NCBI GenBank assembly: GCA_030374805.1
Contig: JARGSG010000117.1
Coordinates: forward strand, 62,001 to 126,000
DNA length: 64,000 bases
Source of the DNA: Gracilaria gracilis
Lineage: Eukaryota; Rhodophyta; Florideophyceae; Gracilariales; Gracilariaceae
Direction of reading: 5' to 3'
In this document: positions 12,192-22,430 of the stretch, piece after piece
How the letters are laid out: each line of letters opens with the position of its first letter
Numbering within the stretch: the first letter of the stretch is position 1
Notes under the pieces: generated by a model
Told to the model about the DNA's origin: nothing
The model's input: the letters and a program-made list of their open reading frames with translations, nothing else
Databases searched by the model: none
Made by a program: the position numbers and the translations under genes

Positions 12192-12466
12192 ATGCCCTGC
12201 TCAGGTCCCGATCGTACCATGCACTACTGCTGCTGGTGCAACGAGGAATTTCCGTGCCTCGTCGCCTGTGAGACGCATGAGACCTATGCTCACAAAGGTA
12301 TATATCATCCTCCCTATTCCACAGCATTGATCAAAGTACAAACACACAGACACACACAAGACGTATTGCTAACATCGCATTTCTCCCCATTCTGCAATCG
12401 TTCATTTCTTCAGGTCAAAAGCTGCCTAAAGGCAAGGTGTGCCGTCCCCATATAACAGGAAATTAG
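12192..12466 (+). CDS. 52-residue C2H2 zinc-finger mini-protein (two exons)
   Basis: Exon 1 is 12192-12297 and exon 2 12414-12466, joined across a 116-bp intron with donor AAAG|GTATAT and acceptor TTCTTCAG|GTC. The spliced frame gives 52 residues ending HITGN. The finger reads YCCWCNEEF...HETYAH, a C-x2-C...H-x5-H arrangement of the C2H2 class, followed by a basic tail (QKLPKGKVCRPH). Unspliced, the frame runs on to 87 codons with no further motif, so splicing is preferred. A TATA-like element sits about 140 bp upstream. DNA or RNA binding is plausible, but a single short finger could equally mediate protein contact. Confidence 0.6.
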
Positions 12467-12588
12467 ACCTTGTTCCTTTCGATGCTGGAGGCAGAATTCA
12501 TATCCATCCCTTGCTTCCGCCGTCAAACGCATGCTACATACCTGTACCCGCAGGCGTACCATGAGTCAGCTTTTGTTTTCAGCAAAAC

Positions 12589-14132
12589 CTACGCCACCTT
12601 GGCATAGTGAGCAGCCCTTGTAAAATCGAGTTCACATTCCATCTCCGACGCGCCACCAAACGACGCCACTTCCAACGCCACGCCCTCCACCTTCACACAA
12701 GTATTCCAAAAGTATGGCCTCTTACAAATCCCCTCCATAAAGAAGAAGCCCCCCTTCTTCAATGTCTCCACCTTCGCCGCCATTGCATCCAACTCCTCGC
12801 CCAGCACTGCACGCCCATAGCAGCACCCCTGCGCCCTCGCCCACTCCACTCCACGAACCTCCACCCCTAACAACCTCTGGATCCCTTCCATGGCCACATA
12901 CCCCTTCCCACCCCACAATACAGCTCCAATGCGCAGGAAGCGCCCCGCTTGCTCTAGATCTTCCACAGGGGCTCGCCCCCGCGCCAGACTCTTAAGCGCA
13001 GTCGGATCCTCGCTCGTAAGCTTCACAAGTCCGAAAACACTCACCAGCAGCAATGTAGCCACATCAACCGCGTCCTTCGCGCGCTCGAATGCATTATCGC
13101 GTCGCGGCCAATTCTTACGCGCGCACACGCACGAGATCACGATTGAGAATGCTATGTACGCCCAGGAGAGGATTTGGCGCCCTCTTAGGCGCGTCACGTA
13201 GGTCACGCCGCGTCGCAGTGATAAACGACTGGTGTCTTGTCGTGCGGTTGCGAGTTCGGTGTCAAAGGAGGCGCCGATGGGGCCGAGCATGGTTGAGAGG
13301 GGCGCTTGGTAGATTCTTTCGCCCGGGGTTCCGGCGCGAAAGAGGTTATGCCCCAGGCGGTGGGCCCACTCGACTTCCGGGGGCGATCCATTGAGATCCA
13401 AGGCAGTCAAATTCCACATGGGGGCGCGCAGACCTTCGCGTCGCATCGTTTCATTCACAGCTTGTGTCTCAGCGGCGTTGCGAAGCACGTCACGCGCACA
13501 CACGAAAGGAGTATTAATGTATGCACCGTACATGGAGAGAACATCATAATTGCCCGCGGCTCTCCGGCGTTGTAGGGCATGTAGCGATTGCACGAGATCG
13601 CCAGCATCAACCGCGTGCGCAATGAGCGCTAGCGCCAGCGTCGAAATGCGGTGGTACCCGGTAAACTGGTGGCGACTTTTTCCGGCGACGTGACAGCGGC
13701 GCGCAAGTCGTCGCGCCAGACGGGTTCCTCTACAACATCGTCGATGCAAGCAGCAACAAAAGCGCGAAAGAGGGCATCGCCATTCGAGAAGACATGCAAC
13801 ACGCCGTAGCCGTCCTTGCGCACGGAGAGGGATGCAGAGCGCAGTGTGTCCGCAACAATGGTGGTAACGTCGGCGTGGGCGATGGCGAGAGGCAGGATGA
13901 CGGCGACGGCGGCGTCGCGCATGAGTCATGCGGGCTGCTTGCCGTAGCCATAGCGGTTGCGAGCGTGTGTAAGCGTATTGAAGACGACGGCGGTGCCCTC
14001 TTTGCGCACGTCCGGGGACAGGGCGGAGGCGGCGGATGAGACTTCCTCGGCACAGGTGAGGAAGAGCGCGAAGTCGTGCAGTGCCTTACTGTTGCCATTG
14101 TGCATGTCTGTCGAAGCATGGATATGATACAC
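12589..14132 (-). CDS. hypothetical helical-repeat protein with a membrane segment (frame broken)
   Basis: The upstream part (14132-13629) reads as helical repeats: LSPDVRKEGTAVVFNTL resembles LSVRKDGYGVLHVFS about 55 residues later, the spacing and pattern of HEAT/ARM-like units. An in-frame TGA (13926-13928) divides it, after which Met at 13922 could serve as a start with a hydrophobic N-terminus (AAVAVILPLAIAHA). Near 13655 the reading shifts by one base into the long downstream frame (STLALALIAHAVDAGDL onward), which holds one membrane span (ILSWAYIAFSIVISCVC) and a soluble C-terminus. The long 446-codon frame taken alone would begin with Arg-rich nonsense, so its own start is rejected. 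No family is recognised. It follows the ABC1 kinase on the same strand. Confidence 0.5.
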
Positions 14133-14268
14133 AAACGTGAAGGGTTAAAGCACGAGATATATCACGTAAACGCACACCGCAACGTAGTGATAGACTGGTT
14201 AGCCGCTTTGTCGCAAACTATCTGTGGGAGACGCTGCGTCGCTGTAGTGCATCAGATTGAGCAAAACG

Positions 14269-15640
14269 TACCTGCATGCATGTATCCCTGTCCAACAGTT
14301 GTATCAAAGCAAACATGATACCATTTTCAACAAGCGGAATGTCTTCACCTTTGACATATACTTCGTCGTCGATGAGCTTGATGCCTTCAACCCACTCCGT
14401 TACAAGCACGCGGGGCGAAGAATACTGGTCAAAGACCCTAGGCAAGTAGATGCCAAGTAGATGCCCGGGACATCATCATACGCCTTCCTTAATTGGCTAG
14501 TTCGGTGGTGTAATCAAGTTCCTCGAACAAGCCACTGGCGTACTCATCAACGGCAGCAGCAAAATCAGTCCTACTTCAACAGAACATTGGCCACAGTGGC
14601 AAAGTACCTGACAATATAGCAGTCCATGGCAGTCTGTTCAGCGACCTCGGGTCTTCGAACCTTGAAAGCGACATCCACTCCCTCCACCTTGGCCTTGAAG
14701 ACCGTACCCAGACTGGCGCCCGCGACGGGGTTGGGAGAAATGGCATCGAAGATATGATCAGGGGTGGCACCAAGCTCTTGTTAGATCAACTCATAGGCGT
14801 GCACGATCGGGAAGAATGGAAGCACATCATCCTGCAACTTTTGCAATTGCTTGATGACCGGCGCAGTGAATAGATCCTGTCTGGTGGCAGCGGCCTGTCC
14901 AAACTTGATGGCGGCCGGTCCCAGTCGGGTCATGGCCACCTTCAAATGGGCCGCCCATTTGGTCTCGCGCGTATCCTCCCGTTCGCTTATCTGCTGCTCC
15001 GTGAGCGTGCCAACGCCAACGGCACGCTTGTCGATCATGGACAGCATGCGGTCCCTTGCAAGCTGAAACGAAAGCCAAGCAATCTCGCGGAAGAAGAGCA
15101 TCATGCGTTGCAGCGCATTATCCGGACAAATGCTAAAGTAAAGGTTGAGCACGGTGGGGTCATACACGACGGGCAGCTTCGTCCGGAGGCTCTCACGCCC
15201 CGAAGTGGCCATCGCAATGGCGCAATAGCCCGCAACAGAGCCGGTGACACCCGCGCGAGCCAGGTACACCTTGGCCATCCTGTTCATATCGTTCGGGGTG
15301 CCGACGCGCGTAACGATCGCATAATCATCCGGCGTAGCAGTGGTAAAGTGAGCAGCGTCCGCCTCTATCTGCTCCACGGAGGCAGGGTCGCTCGCCTTCT
15401 CATTGAAGCCGAGGCGCTCGTCCGGCGAGCGCATCCAATCCAGCACGGCCTCGACGTCGCCGTGCGAGCGCTTTGGCGCCAGCTCCTTGTCCAGCATGGT
15501 GTCCGCGCGGGCGACCCGCGCTGCGCCAAGCACGCCCACCAGCGCGTGTCACGCGGCACTGGGCCCTGGGCCCATCGCGCGCGCCGCCGGCCGCACAGCA
15601 GGCTGGACGGCACGAAGAAGACGTTCGCGCTGCTCGCCAT
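14269..15640 (-). pseudogene. ABC1/UbiB-family atypical kinase (broken, C-terminal catalytic part missing)
   Basis: ABC1 kinases (ABC1K/ADCK/UbiB) act in mitochondria and plastids on quinone and lipid metabolism. The signature is clear: RLGPAAIKFGQAAATRQD (the family's KxGQ motif region), then, after an in-frame TAA at 14781-14783, the Gly/Ala-rich ATP loop (PVAGASLGTVFKAKVEG) and VAFKVRRP with the invariant Lys, LFEELDY, and RVLVTEWVEGIKLID. The N-terminus from Met 15640 (MASSANVFFVPSSLL, Arg-rich) looks like a plastid transit peptide but is one frame off the mature part. Further frame changes lie near 14570 and 14460, the latter beside an 11-bp tandem duplication (14443-14464). The frame ends at a GTACGT donor near 14269, and the DPHPGN metal-binding segment is not found with confidence. 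Confidence 0.8.
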
Positions 15641-15739
15641 GCGCAAGCGACGTTGATCGGGGGAGGCGACGACGTTTGCTTACACGCCGCGCGCCGTCGT
15701 AGACGGTGGGGATGTGGCAACGACCCAACACCCAAAATA

Positions 15740-16390
15740 AAGTGTTTTACGAAACTTAGGTGCTACTGTAATCGTAGCGCTGTGCAACGTGTATGACGTG
15801 AGCACCCGTATGCAATATTAGGGAACATTAAACCACCTTCAGTAGCCAGCAGTGACACTGTAGTTGCCAAAGTAGGCGATATTACTTAGCGCTGCGCGCC
15901 TTGCGCCAAAGTCCTAATGCCGTAAACTTTAGCAGTCAAAACTGCTCTACTCTCCCTTCAATCCAGCAGCATATCCTGATAAAACTCTCATCACTTTTAC
16001 TTGCAAAAAATATTTACATTGAATCGCAATAAACTTAACACAGCATGCTCTATTAATTAGTTACTAATTGAAAAGCTTCTTAAATGTAGAATCGAGTTTT
16101 ATGAATGTAATATCGAGTTTTATTAGTGTAAAATACTTACCATCTAATGAAAACTGAATTTTTTAAAAAAGTTAATTAGATGCGCTTGATTATCTCTTTC
16201 GGCAAACGTACACGCTAAGCGAATTGCAGCGCCTCCGCGGCGCGCATTGCGTTTTTGCTCCATATTTCTGTTGCTGTAATCATGACATGACGTAATGCTG
16301 ACGCGCGCGATGTCGCCTCCCCCGACGCGCGCCGTCCCCCCGTGCACAGAGGCTGTAATAGTTGTACATAAAGTTACTGTGCCGATATGG
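15740..16390. other. AT-rich intergenic DNA
   Basis: No gene is visible. The stretch 15950-16190 is markedly AT-rich, in sharp contrast to the GC-rich DNA on both sides. Confidence 0.5.
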
Positions 16391-16399
16391 ATTGCCACC

Positions 16400-16885
16400 G
16401 CAATCACAACAACACCCGCCAACACTTCACCTCTCGGATCAACTCCAAACCCAACAGACACACGCTCATCTCCGTCATCACTTGGACGCTCTACAAGACC
16501 CAATCAGCACGCCCGAACGACTAACATCCGCGTATAGCGCCTTGCTCCAACACATTGGGCAGTCAAACTGCTCAATCGCTTTTCACGCAATTTCCGTCAC
16601 AACGCTGTCAAACATACCACATAGTGCCCTTTTTGCATGCCAAAGCTATTCAACTACTACGACAAGCGGCCAATAAGGCCGATCCACACGCCCACGCTGA
16701 GCTTGCCTTTCTGTACGCCATCGGAATCGCCCAGCTGCTTGTTCCCAGAAACGAGGCGGCTCCTCTGCTTCATTGGGCCCATCGCTGCCGAAGCTAGTTC
16801 TCTTTGCGCATGTGTGGCGCTTGCGCCTCGTTATCCCATCACGCACTCTGTTTCTGAAGACTGTCCCCGCGCATTTGAATGCGGT
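16400..16885 (+). pseudogene. SEL1L/HRD3-like fragment (SEL1 repeats)
   Basis: The plus strand encodes SEL1-type tetratricopeptide-like repeats. The best stretch contains AIQLLRQAANKADPHAHA, then AELAFLYAIGIAQLLVPRNE and APLLHWA, which is the ELAFLYATGIG...VPRNEAKALLH pattern of SEL1L/Hrd3, the ER-associated degradation adaptor. After a frame change near 16780, AAEASSLCACVALA...VSEDCPRAFE continues the same repeat register. An earlier frame change lies near 16552, where upstream sequence (HLRHHLDALQDPISTPERL) belongs to the same protein. Similarity stops at 16885, where Gly-rich GC-repeat DNA begins, and no signal peptide or C-terminal membrane span is seen. This is a piece of a gene, not a whole one. 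Confidence 0.65.
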
Positions 16886-16889
16886 GGTG

Positions 16890-18590
16890 GCAGCTCGCAA
16901 GCCGTAGCGGCATGCGGGCGGTGGTGGCACGCAGGCGGCGGTGTCGGCACGAAGGTGGTGGGTGGCGCGGCACGCGCGCGGCCGCACTCACGGCTTGGCG
17001 GCGCGCGCGCGGCGCACACGCGCGCGTGGGCAGGCGCGCCGCGTCCGCGCGTGCGAACACGCAGTACAGAAAAGGTAAAAAAAATTTTTAGTTTGCGCAC
17101 GTGTTGCCGGCCGCGACGCGCAGTCTGCGCTGAGTAGCGCGAAAGCGCCGCAATGATGTTTTTTGCTTAAAACCCGAATCTCCTGTGCATAAAGCTTAAT
17201 GCGTCAGCCCACTACTGTACCACGAATTGATAGGTGTCAGCGCAGATGAGAGGCACCGAGCGCGCGATATGGCGGGAACAACCAATCAACACGCTGCACG
17301 AATAACGGTGCGTCGGCGACAGCACCGCACAGCCAATTATTTCGAAATCGGAAGCAATTTGCACCAGCGCACAGTTGCAGCCAACACAACGGCACCGACC
17401 GTGCGCTTCCTCCACAGCATGCAGAAAAACCCCCACACTCGCCACGCCCCCCCTGCAACGTGCAGCGACATCGCCGTGGAGCACTCGGCGTCCACTCTGT
17501 GGTGGCACGGAGATATGCACGCGACACTCAGCCAGCGCCAGACATGTGACGGCGATGATGATGCGCCGGAGGGAGCAGATGACTGCAAGACGAGCACGAG
17601 GGTACAGTCGCCCTGGGCGATTCAACGGGACGAACCTTAAGACCATCACTGCTCCTGTCGAGCCTTTGAGGCGTGGGATGACACGGTACGGCAGCGCGAC
17701 GTTGGTCAACGATACCGCCCACCGAATAGCGCACGACGCGTGATGAAGACGGCAGGAACAACACCGTAAGGGCTGTGCGTGATCACTCCAGACTCTACGC
17801 CACACTGCACAACGGCGAGGGTAGCATGATGGTAACACGCCGGGGGGAAGACGCACCACACGAGCATAGCTACGCTGAAGGCGCACCACGGCGGGCGCAA
17901 GCTGATCTACCGGATGAAGCTAAAGATGCCGAGGCGTCGCATTGGGTAAACGTGACCACAAAGTGTGACGCGGACGCGCACGGGGGACACCGTGCTCACT
18001 GTATCTTAGCGGCCTATGACACACTGGGCAGGTACAGCGGCGCAGGTAACAAGTGCAGACGAGGACGCGAGGGCAATGACGGGCAAAGCTCGTCGCGAGC
18101 AAGACGACGTGAGACTACCAGTACGTGGTGACCTACACGGCATAGAGATACTAACGGTAATGGCGATGTACATTAAACCTCGCTCTGCCGCGAGTCTGGT
18201 GGTTGCAAGGCTTGACGTCGGCCAGCTTATCTCCATAACGTTCCTGACTGACGTGTGCTCGATGCTCGAAGTTCCGTCGAGATTCACGCTTTCTTTTGCG
18301 CTCTTCTTCTGCCTTGTTCTCGGCAAGGGTTTCCCTTTCTAAGAGTAGTGTCGCACGCGTCTTCTGCAGTGCTCGCAGCGCTCGGCAAGAAATGCGCAGC
18401 AAGACTGCGGTGTGAACATGCGCTAGGCTACACAAGGGGCACGCGTAATGCATGAACAGTGGCACACAACTTTTGGCGGTAAATGGTTAACTGCCGAGCG
18501 AAAACGAGCATCCCCTACTGTTCGCGCTTTCTTTCGCGTGCTTTGCTGCTCGTCAGCGTGCTTGCTAGCGAGCTACCTTCGGTAACTTCA
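16890..18590. other. GC-rich region without a supported gene
   Basis: A 225-codon minus-strand frame (17889-17212) and several overlapping plus-strand frames are open, but compositions are Arg/Cys/His-rich and no motif is seen on either strand. The 16.9-17.05 kb part is dominated by alternating GC-rich simple sequence. Confidence 0.4.
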
Positions 18591-18597
18591 CCTGATT

Positions 18598-19118
18598 ATG
18601 ACTCGCGCGAATGAATCCGAGACGCTGTCATTCTGCTGTGGCGTCTGCGGCTCCAAGCTCACGGACAACGCTGCGTTGTTCATTGAAATTCCGAGAGACG
18701 CTTTTCGAAGAAGAGCACAAAAAGAACTCGCTGAGTTCGCTTGCCGAACGCTTTTTGTTAGCCCTACTGCTCTGCTACCGAACGCACATTCAGTTTCGCT
18801 GAGAGGATTCATGGTTACCTGCATTCCAGCCTTGGTTGTGATACGGTGACAAGGTTGCTTTGCTGTCAATGGAATGACCGAGTTATTCGTTCTGCTTTTG
18901 GTAAAGATGCTCACTGTGCTCGAAAGTACGAAGAAGATCGAACGAATCCTCTGCAAGCCCTTCGTACTGTTTGCAGAGCGGTTGTGCGCGCATTTCGAGC
19001 GGGACCGCAGTCTGGGATAAACAGTACCGGTCACTTCTTCGGGAGGCGGCAGCACGTGCTTTTACAACGAGGGATGCTCCACCGCCATACCAAGCTCAGA
19101 GGAGTACCCGAACTATAG
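18598..19118 (+). CDS. possible hypothetical protein with a CxxC motif
   Basis: The frame from Met 18598 has ordinary composition and starts with FCCGVCGSKL, a possible zinc-binding knuckle, followed by a mixed alpha/beta-like stretch to 18848. A neighbouring plus-strand frame (18846-19118; DRVIRSAFGKDAHCARKYEEDR) also looks coding, suggesting one gene with a frame change or an intron near 18840. The minus strand is open too, over 18588-19055, so strand assignment is uncertain. No family is recognised. Confidence 0.3.
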
Positions 19119-19159
19119 CTACATCATCAACAGCAAGCGAAAGAAGCTAGGGATTGTTG

Positions 19160-19510
19160 CAACAATTCGATGTTGAATGTAAAACAAGACTTAAATGCTT
19201 TCGACACCCTTCGCGTCGCTCTCCCATGCGGACATCACCAAACTTAAAAGCTCTTGCAACACTACATAGTACAACAGGATCCTTCCTAGATATCCGGAAC
19301 AGCTCGCGTTCTAGCTCATGAAGCACAGAAAGCTTTTCCAGGTATATCTGTGCCAGCTGTTTGTACTGCCGATCCGTATTTCACTCGCTCTTGCTCTTGC
19401 ATGGCAGTTACTTCTTCTTGCAGTTCTAGCTGAGCTATGCAGGTAGCGAGCGACGCTTGGAGTAGAGGTGTCGTCGGATACCGAGACGCGCTGCGGGCAA
19501 TCACAAGCCG
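19160..19510 (-). CDS. possible coiled-coil gene fragment
   Basis: Minus-strand sequence reads as helical coding DNA in two abutting frames: IAQLELQEEVTAMQEQERVKY, then after a shift near 19375 QLAQIYLEKLSVLHELERELF and FKFGDVRMGERR. The heptad pattern suggests a coiled coil. No ATG begins the first frame, so a further exon upstream would be needed. Function unknown. Confidence 0.3.
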
Positions 19511-19674
19511 ATACCTGCGACTGTCGGGCGTCTTGAGGACCGGTTAGAAATGTATATCTTCGTTATTATTGAAACGACTACACTTACAATTTGGGAGTTT
19601 TCCAAGACACGCATTAGCCCCGCCCCTGATTGAATCGGATCGGCGTCGAATGCCAATCATCTCCCATCGGCATG

Positions 19675-20671
19675 ATCCGGCAACGTCAGCTTCGCACCAG
19701 ATACACACTGGGCTATCTTCTTCCCCGTCTCGTCGCTGTCGCCATCGCGGTCGCCCTCATCCTCCTCTGGAACAGTGCCCGTCCCGGACATCAGCCACAC
19801 GCCTTTTCCTGCGGTGATCGCGTGCCAATTCAAGATGTGTATCGCGGAATCTATAGGAGACAAACCAGCAAACACCCTGAAGACCAGCCGCTTGTGCCGC
19901 TTAACGAGCTGGATCAGCGTCGGAAAGAGCAGCCACATATGCCCTCACTATATATCCCATACGCACTTCAGTGGCAGTCCCCAGAGTTGCATACTGGGCC
20001 AATGCTATTACCGCGCACGATCCTGATGTACTCGCTTGTTGATCGACTAACTGTGCTTGTTGACAAGAACGACAGAGCGAGAGGTGTATACTGCTCAGTA
20101 AGCGACAGTTGGGATGCTGTACTACGCGATCATCTCTCTAAGATGTACATTCCCTTTTTCTCAGTTCTCAATCCGCGATCGCGAAAGGGTATTATACAGC
20201 GTATACCGATTCCTGTTTGTTCGACATCCGTTAAGCAGGCTTCTTGTCATGTATCAAAACGCTACAAAGGATGGGTTGAATTCGGAGTCCTACCGATCGT
20301 TTGTTTCGAAATTGCGAGGAATTCCACTACGTGAAAGCAAGAGAGTCATGCAATTGCTCACCCCACGCTTTTTCGTAACCTTTTTCTCGAGCATGCCCAA
20401 ACTATCTGCAGAGTTTGCCTCGCAAAACAACTCCTGTGCGTACTCTATCGTCAAATATCATCTCGTCGGTCACGTGGAGTCATTCGCAAGCAATCTTGCG
20501 GGGTTGAATAAGAGAATATCCATAACTGGTGGGAAATTCATCGACCCGAGTGTATCTGACCGAGGTGCCTTGCAGAGAGGGTGGATGGATAAGCGAGTCC
20601 TTTCGCATATTGCCAAACTGTATGCCGAAGACTTCCGCAATTTTGGATATGACGCGGCCTCGCCTCCTTAG
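19675..20671 (+). CDS. Golgi carbohydrate sulfotransferase (one frame change)
   Basis: Type II membrane protein: basic N-terminus, then a signal anchor (LVAVAIAVALILLW, residues about 20-34), then a lumenal domain of the Sulfotransfer_2/CHST class, which moves sulfate from PAPS onto polysaccharide hydroxyls. The 5'-phosphosulfate region is degenerate (VYCSVSDSWDAVLRDHL). The 3'-phosphate motif is clear: YRFLFVRHPLSRLLVMYQ. Between them, near 20178, the frame shifts by about one base. The C-terminus (AEDFRNFGYDAA) is typical of the family. The stop TAG at 20669 overlaps the TAA of the convergent EF-G copy, sharing the bases ttag. In red algae such enzymes build sulfated galactans; that role is inference. 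Confidence 0.75.
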
Positions 20672-22430
20672 CGATCAATTATCAGACACCGCACCATTCC
20701 TCCAACCCGCCTTCTTGTTGAGTCATCCACTGCTCTATAACATGCGAATTTCATACTCGTGTCCCTTCGTCCCTTGGTGAGTGATCGCATTTTGCTAGCC
20801 CAACCGACAAGGCCTTCAAGAGTGACACTTGCGCGAATCATACACAGATGTCTTGCATCCTTCGAGTTCTCACCGTGTAACACTCGCTTAACGACTTCTA
20901 TGAGACCTCTCCGTCTCACCGGATATGATAGCTCCGATATCACATCTCCTGCATGTTCTTCGGGCACATTGAGCTCCACCAACATCACAGGTTCAAGCAA
21001 AGTTGGTGAACATTCGGAAAGCAGGTTATGCAGAGCTTTTCCCGCGCATGCGCGAAGGGCGATCAGATCGACTTCGGCGGAATTGTTTTCGCCTCTCACA
21101 ACATGTACTCGCACTTTCACCACAGGGTTACCAAACAGAACACCACGACCCAGAGCGGCCTCCAAACCTTGTCGAACGGCTTCACCCTCATCCTTCGACG
21201 AGAATCCACTGACCTCAATCTCATTGTGGTATTGCTCATCTTCCAAGGGCTCCATGGAAATATCAAGGCATGCATACAGTTGTTGGGTACCAATGATGGT
21301 GTCGTATACTTCGGTCCCAGTCCCCGACGTCATCACACTTTCGCGATACGCGACTCTGGGCTTCGATACATGAAGGAGGAACTGCCGCCCGCGTCTCATT
21401 CGCTCAACGGTCACTTCCAGGTGCAACTCGCCCATGCCAGAGAGGAGTATTTCACCCGTTTCGTCGTCCACTCTAGTTTCCAGAGAGGCATCGGCCTCAA
21501 CAACACGAAACAACTCTTGCTCCATCTCTTTTTTCTGTGAGCTGGTGCCAGCAGACAGAGCGACAGTGAATACTGCAGGGGGAGGTCGAACTGTATCCAT
21601 AACTACATGAGATGACTTTGGACTGTCCTTAAGAACAATAGTATCACCTGTTTGAGTGTTCTTCAATCCAGTCTGGATTACATAGTCAGAGTGTTCGTAA
21701 TTAGTATTCGGCATGTCATACAGCCAAAAAGATTGGAAAGGAACTTACCGCTGCCAACATATCCCCAGTGTTGACGCTCTCGATCTCAACAAATTTGTCA
21801 GCCATAACCCGAAGCAATTTGGTTGGCTTTTCTGCTTGTTCTTGAGTCGTATTGAGTAAGGGCTTCTTGCCATCTAGAAGCGAGCCAGTGAAGACACGCA
21901 GGTGAACAAGTCGTCCACGATGTCGGTCATATGACCTTGAACGCGTATGCGACGATTGGAGCCTCGCTAGATTTGGGTACACTGACTGTATGGTGGTTCT
22001 CGATAGAACGTGCCTTAACAGACTTTCTTTCGGTTGGGGCTGGTAAGTAGTCAACAACAGCGTCCATAAGCTGTTCCACACCGACGCGATTCAGCGAAGA
22101 CCCGCAGAGAACAGGAACTATCTTGTTGTATATACAGGCGCTTCGAAGAGCAGACTGCATCTGTTGTCGCGTAATGGGTTGACCATCGAGGTAGAGGCTC
22201 ATGATTTCGTCGTCAGCATCGGCAACGGTTTCAAGTAGCGTATCAGCAGCTCTACAGATTTGCGCTTGATATTCGTCGGAAACAGTGGAGATGGGCTGCA
22301 TTTCATCACTTTGTTGAGTCGGAAAAGTCTGTAGGAGATCGTAACTACCAGCGACACAACAAACATCCCCTTCTATCCCAGTCACAAGTTCACGAAGCGC
22401 GTCACCGCCCTGCAGGTCCTACACTAATAC
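20668..22430 (-). pseudogene. organellar elongation factor G-like gene lacking its GTPase domain
   Basis: The frames encode G' through domain V of an EF-G (mitochondrial EF-G/EF-G2-like): TLLETVADADDEIMSLYLDG, VPVLCGSSLNRVGVEQLMDAV, AYAFKV, HRGRLVHLRVFTGSL, TGLKNTQTGDT, LLSGMGELHLEVTVERM. A 76-bp intron (21673-21748; donor GCG|GTAAGT, acceptor CCAG|ACTGG) is supported by continuity into TGLKNT. A frame change lies near 21945, between AFKV and the YDRHRG motif. The N-terminal ~160 residues with the P-loop and switch motifs are missing: upstream sequence is directly the 3' end of the NB-ARC/WD40 gene. It could not act as a translational GTPase as it stands. Confidence 0.8.

Noticed and set aside
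12589-13929. Full 446-codon ORF as one protein
   Set aside because: Its first ~90 residues are Arg/Cys-rich and lie opposite or out of frame with better coding sequence (13922-13629); only the later part looks real.
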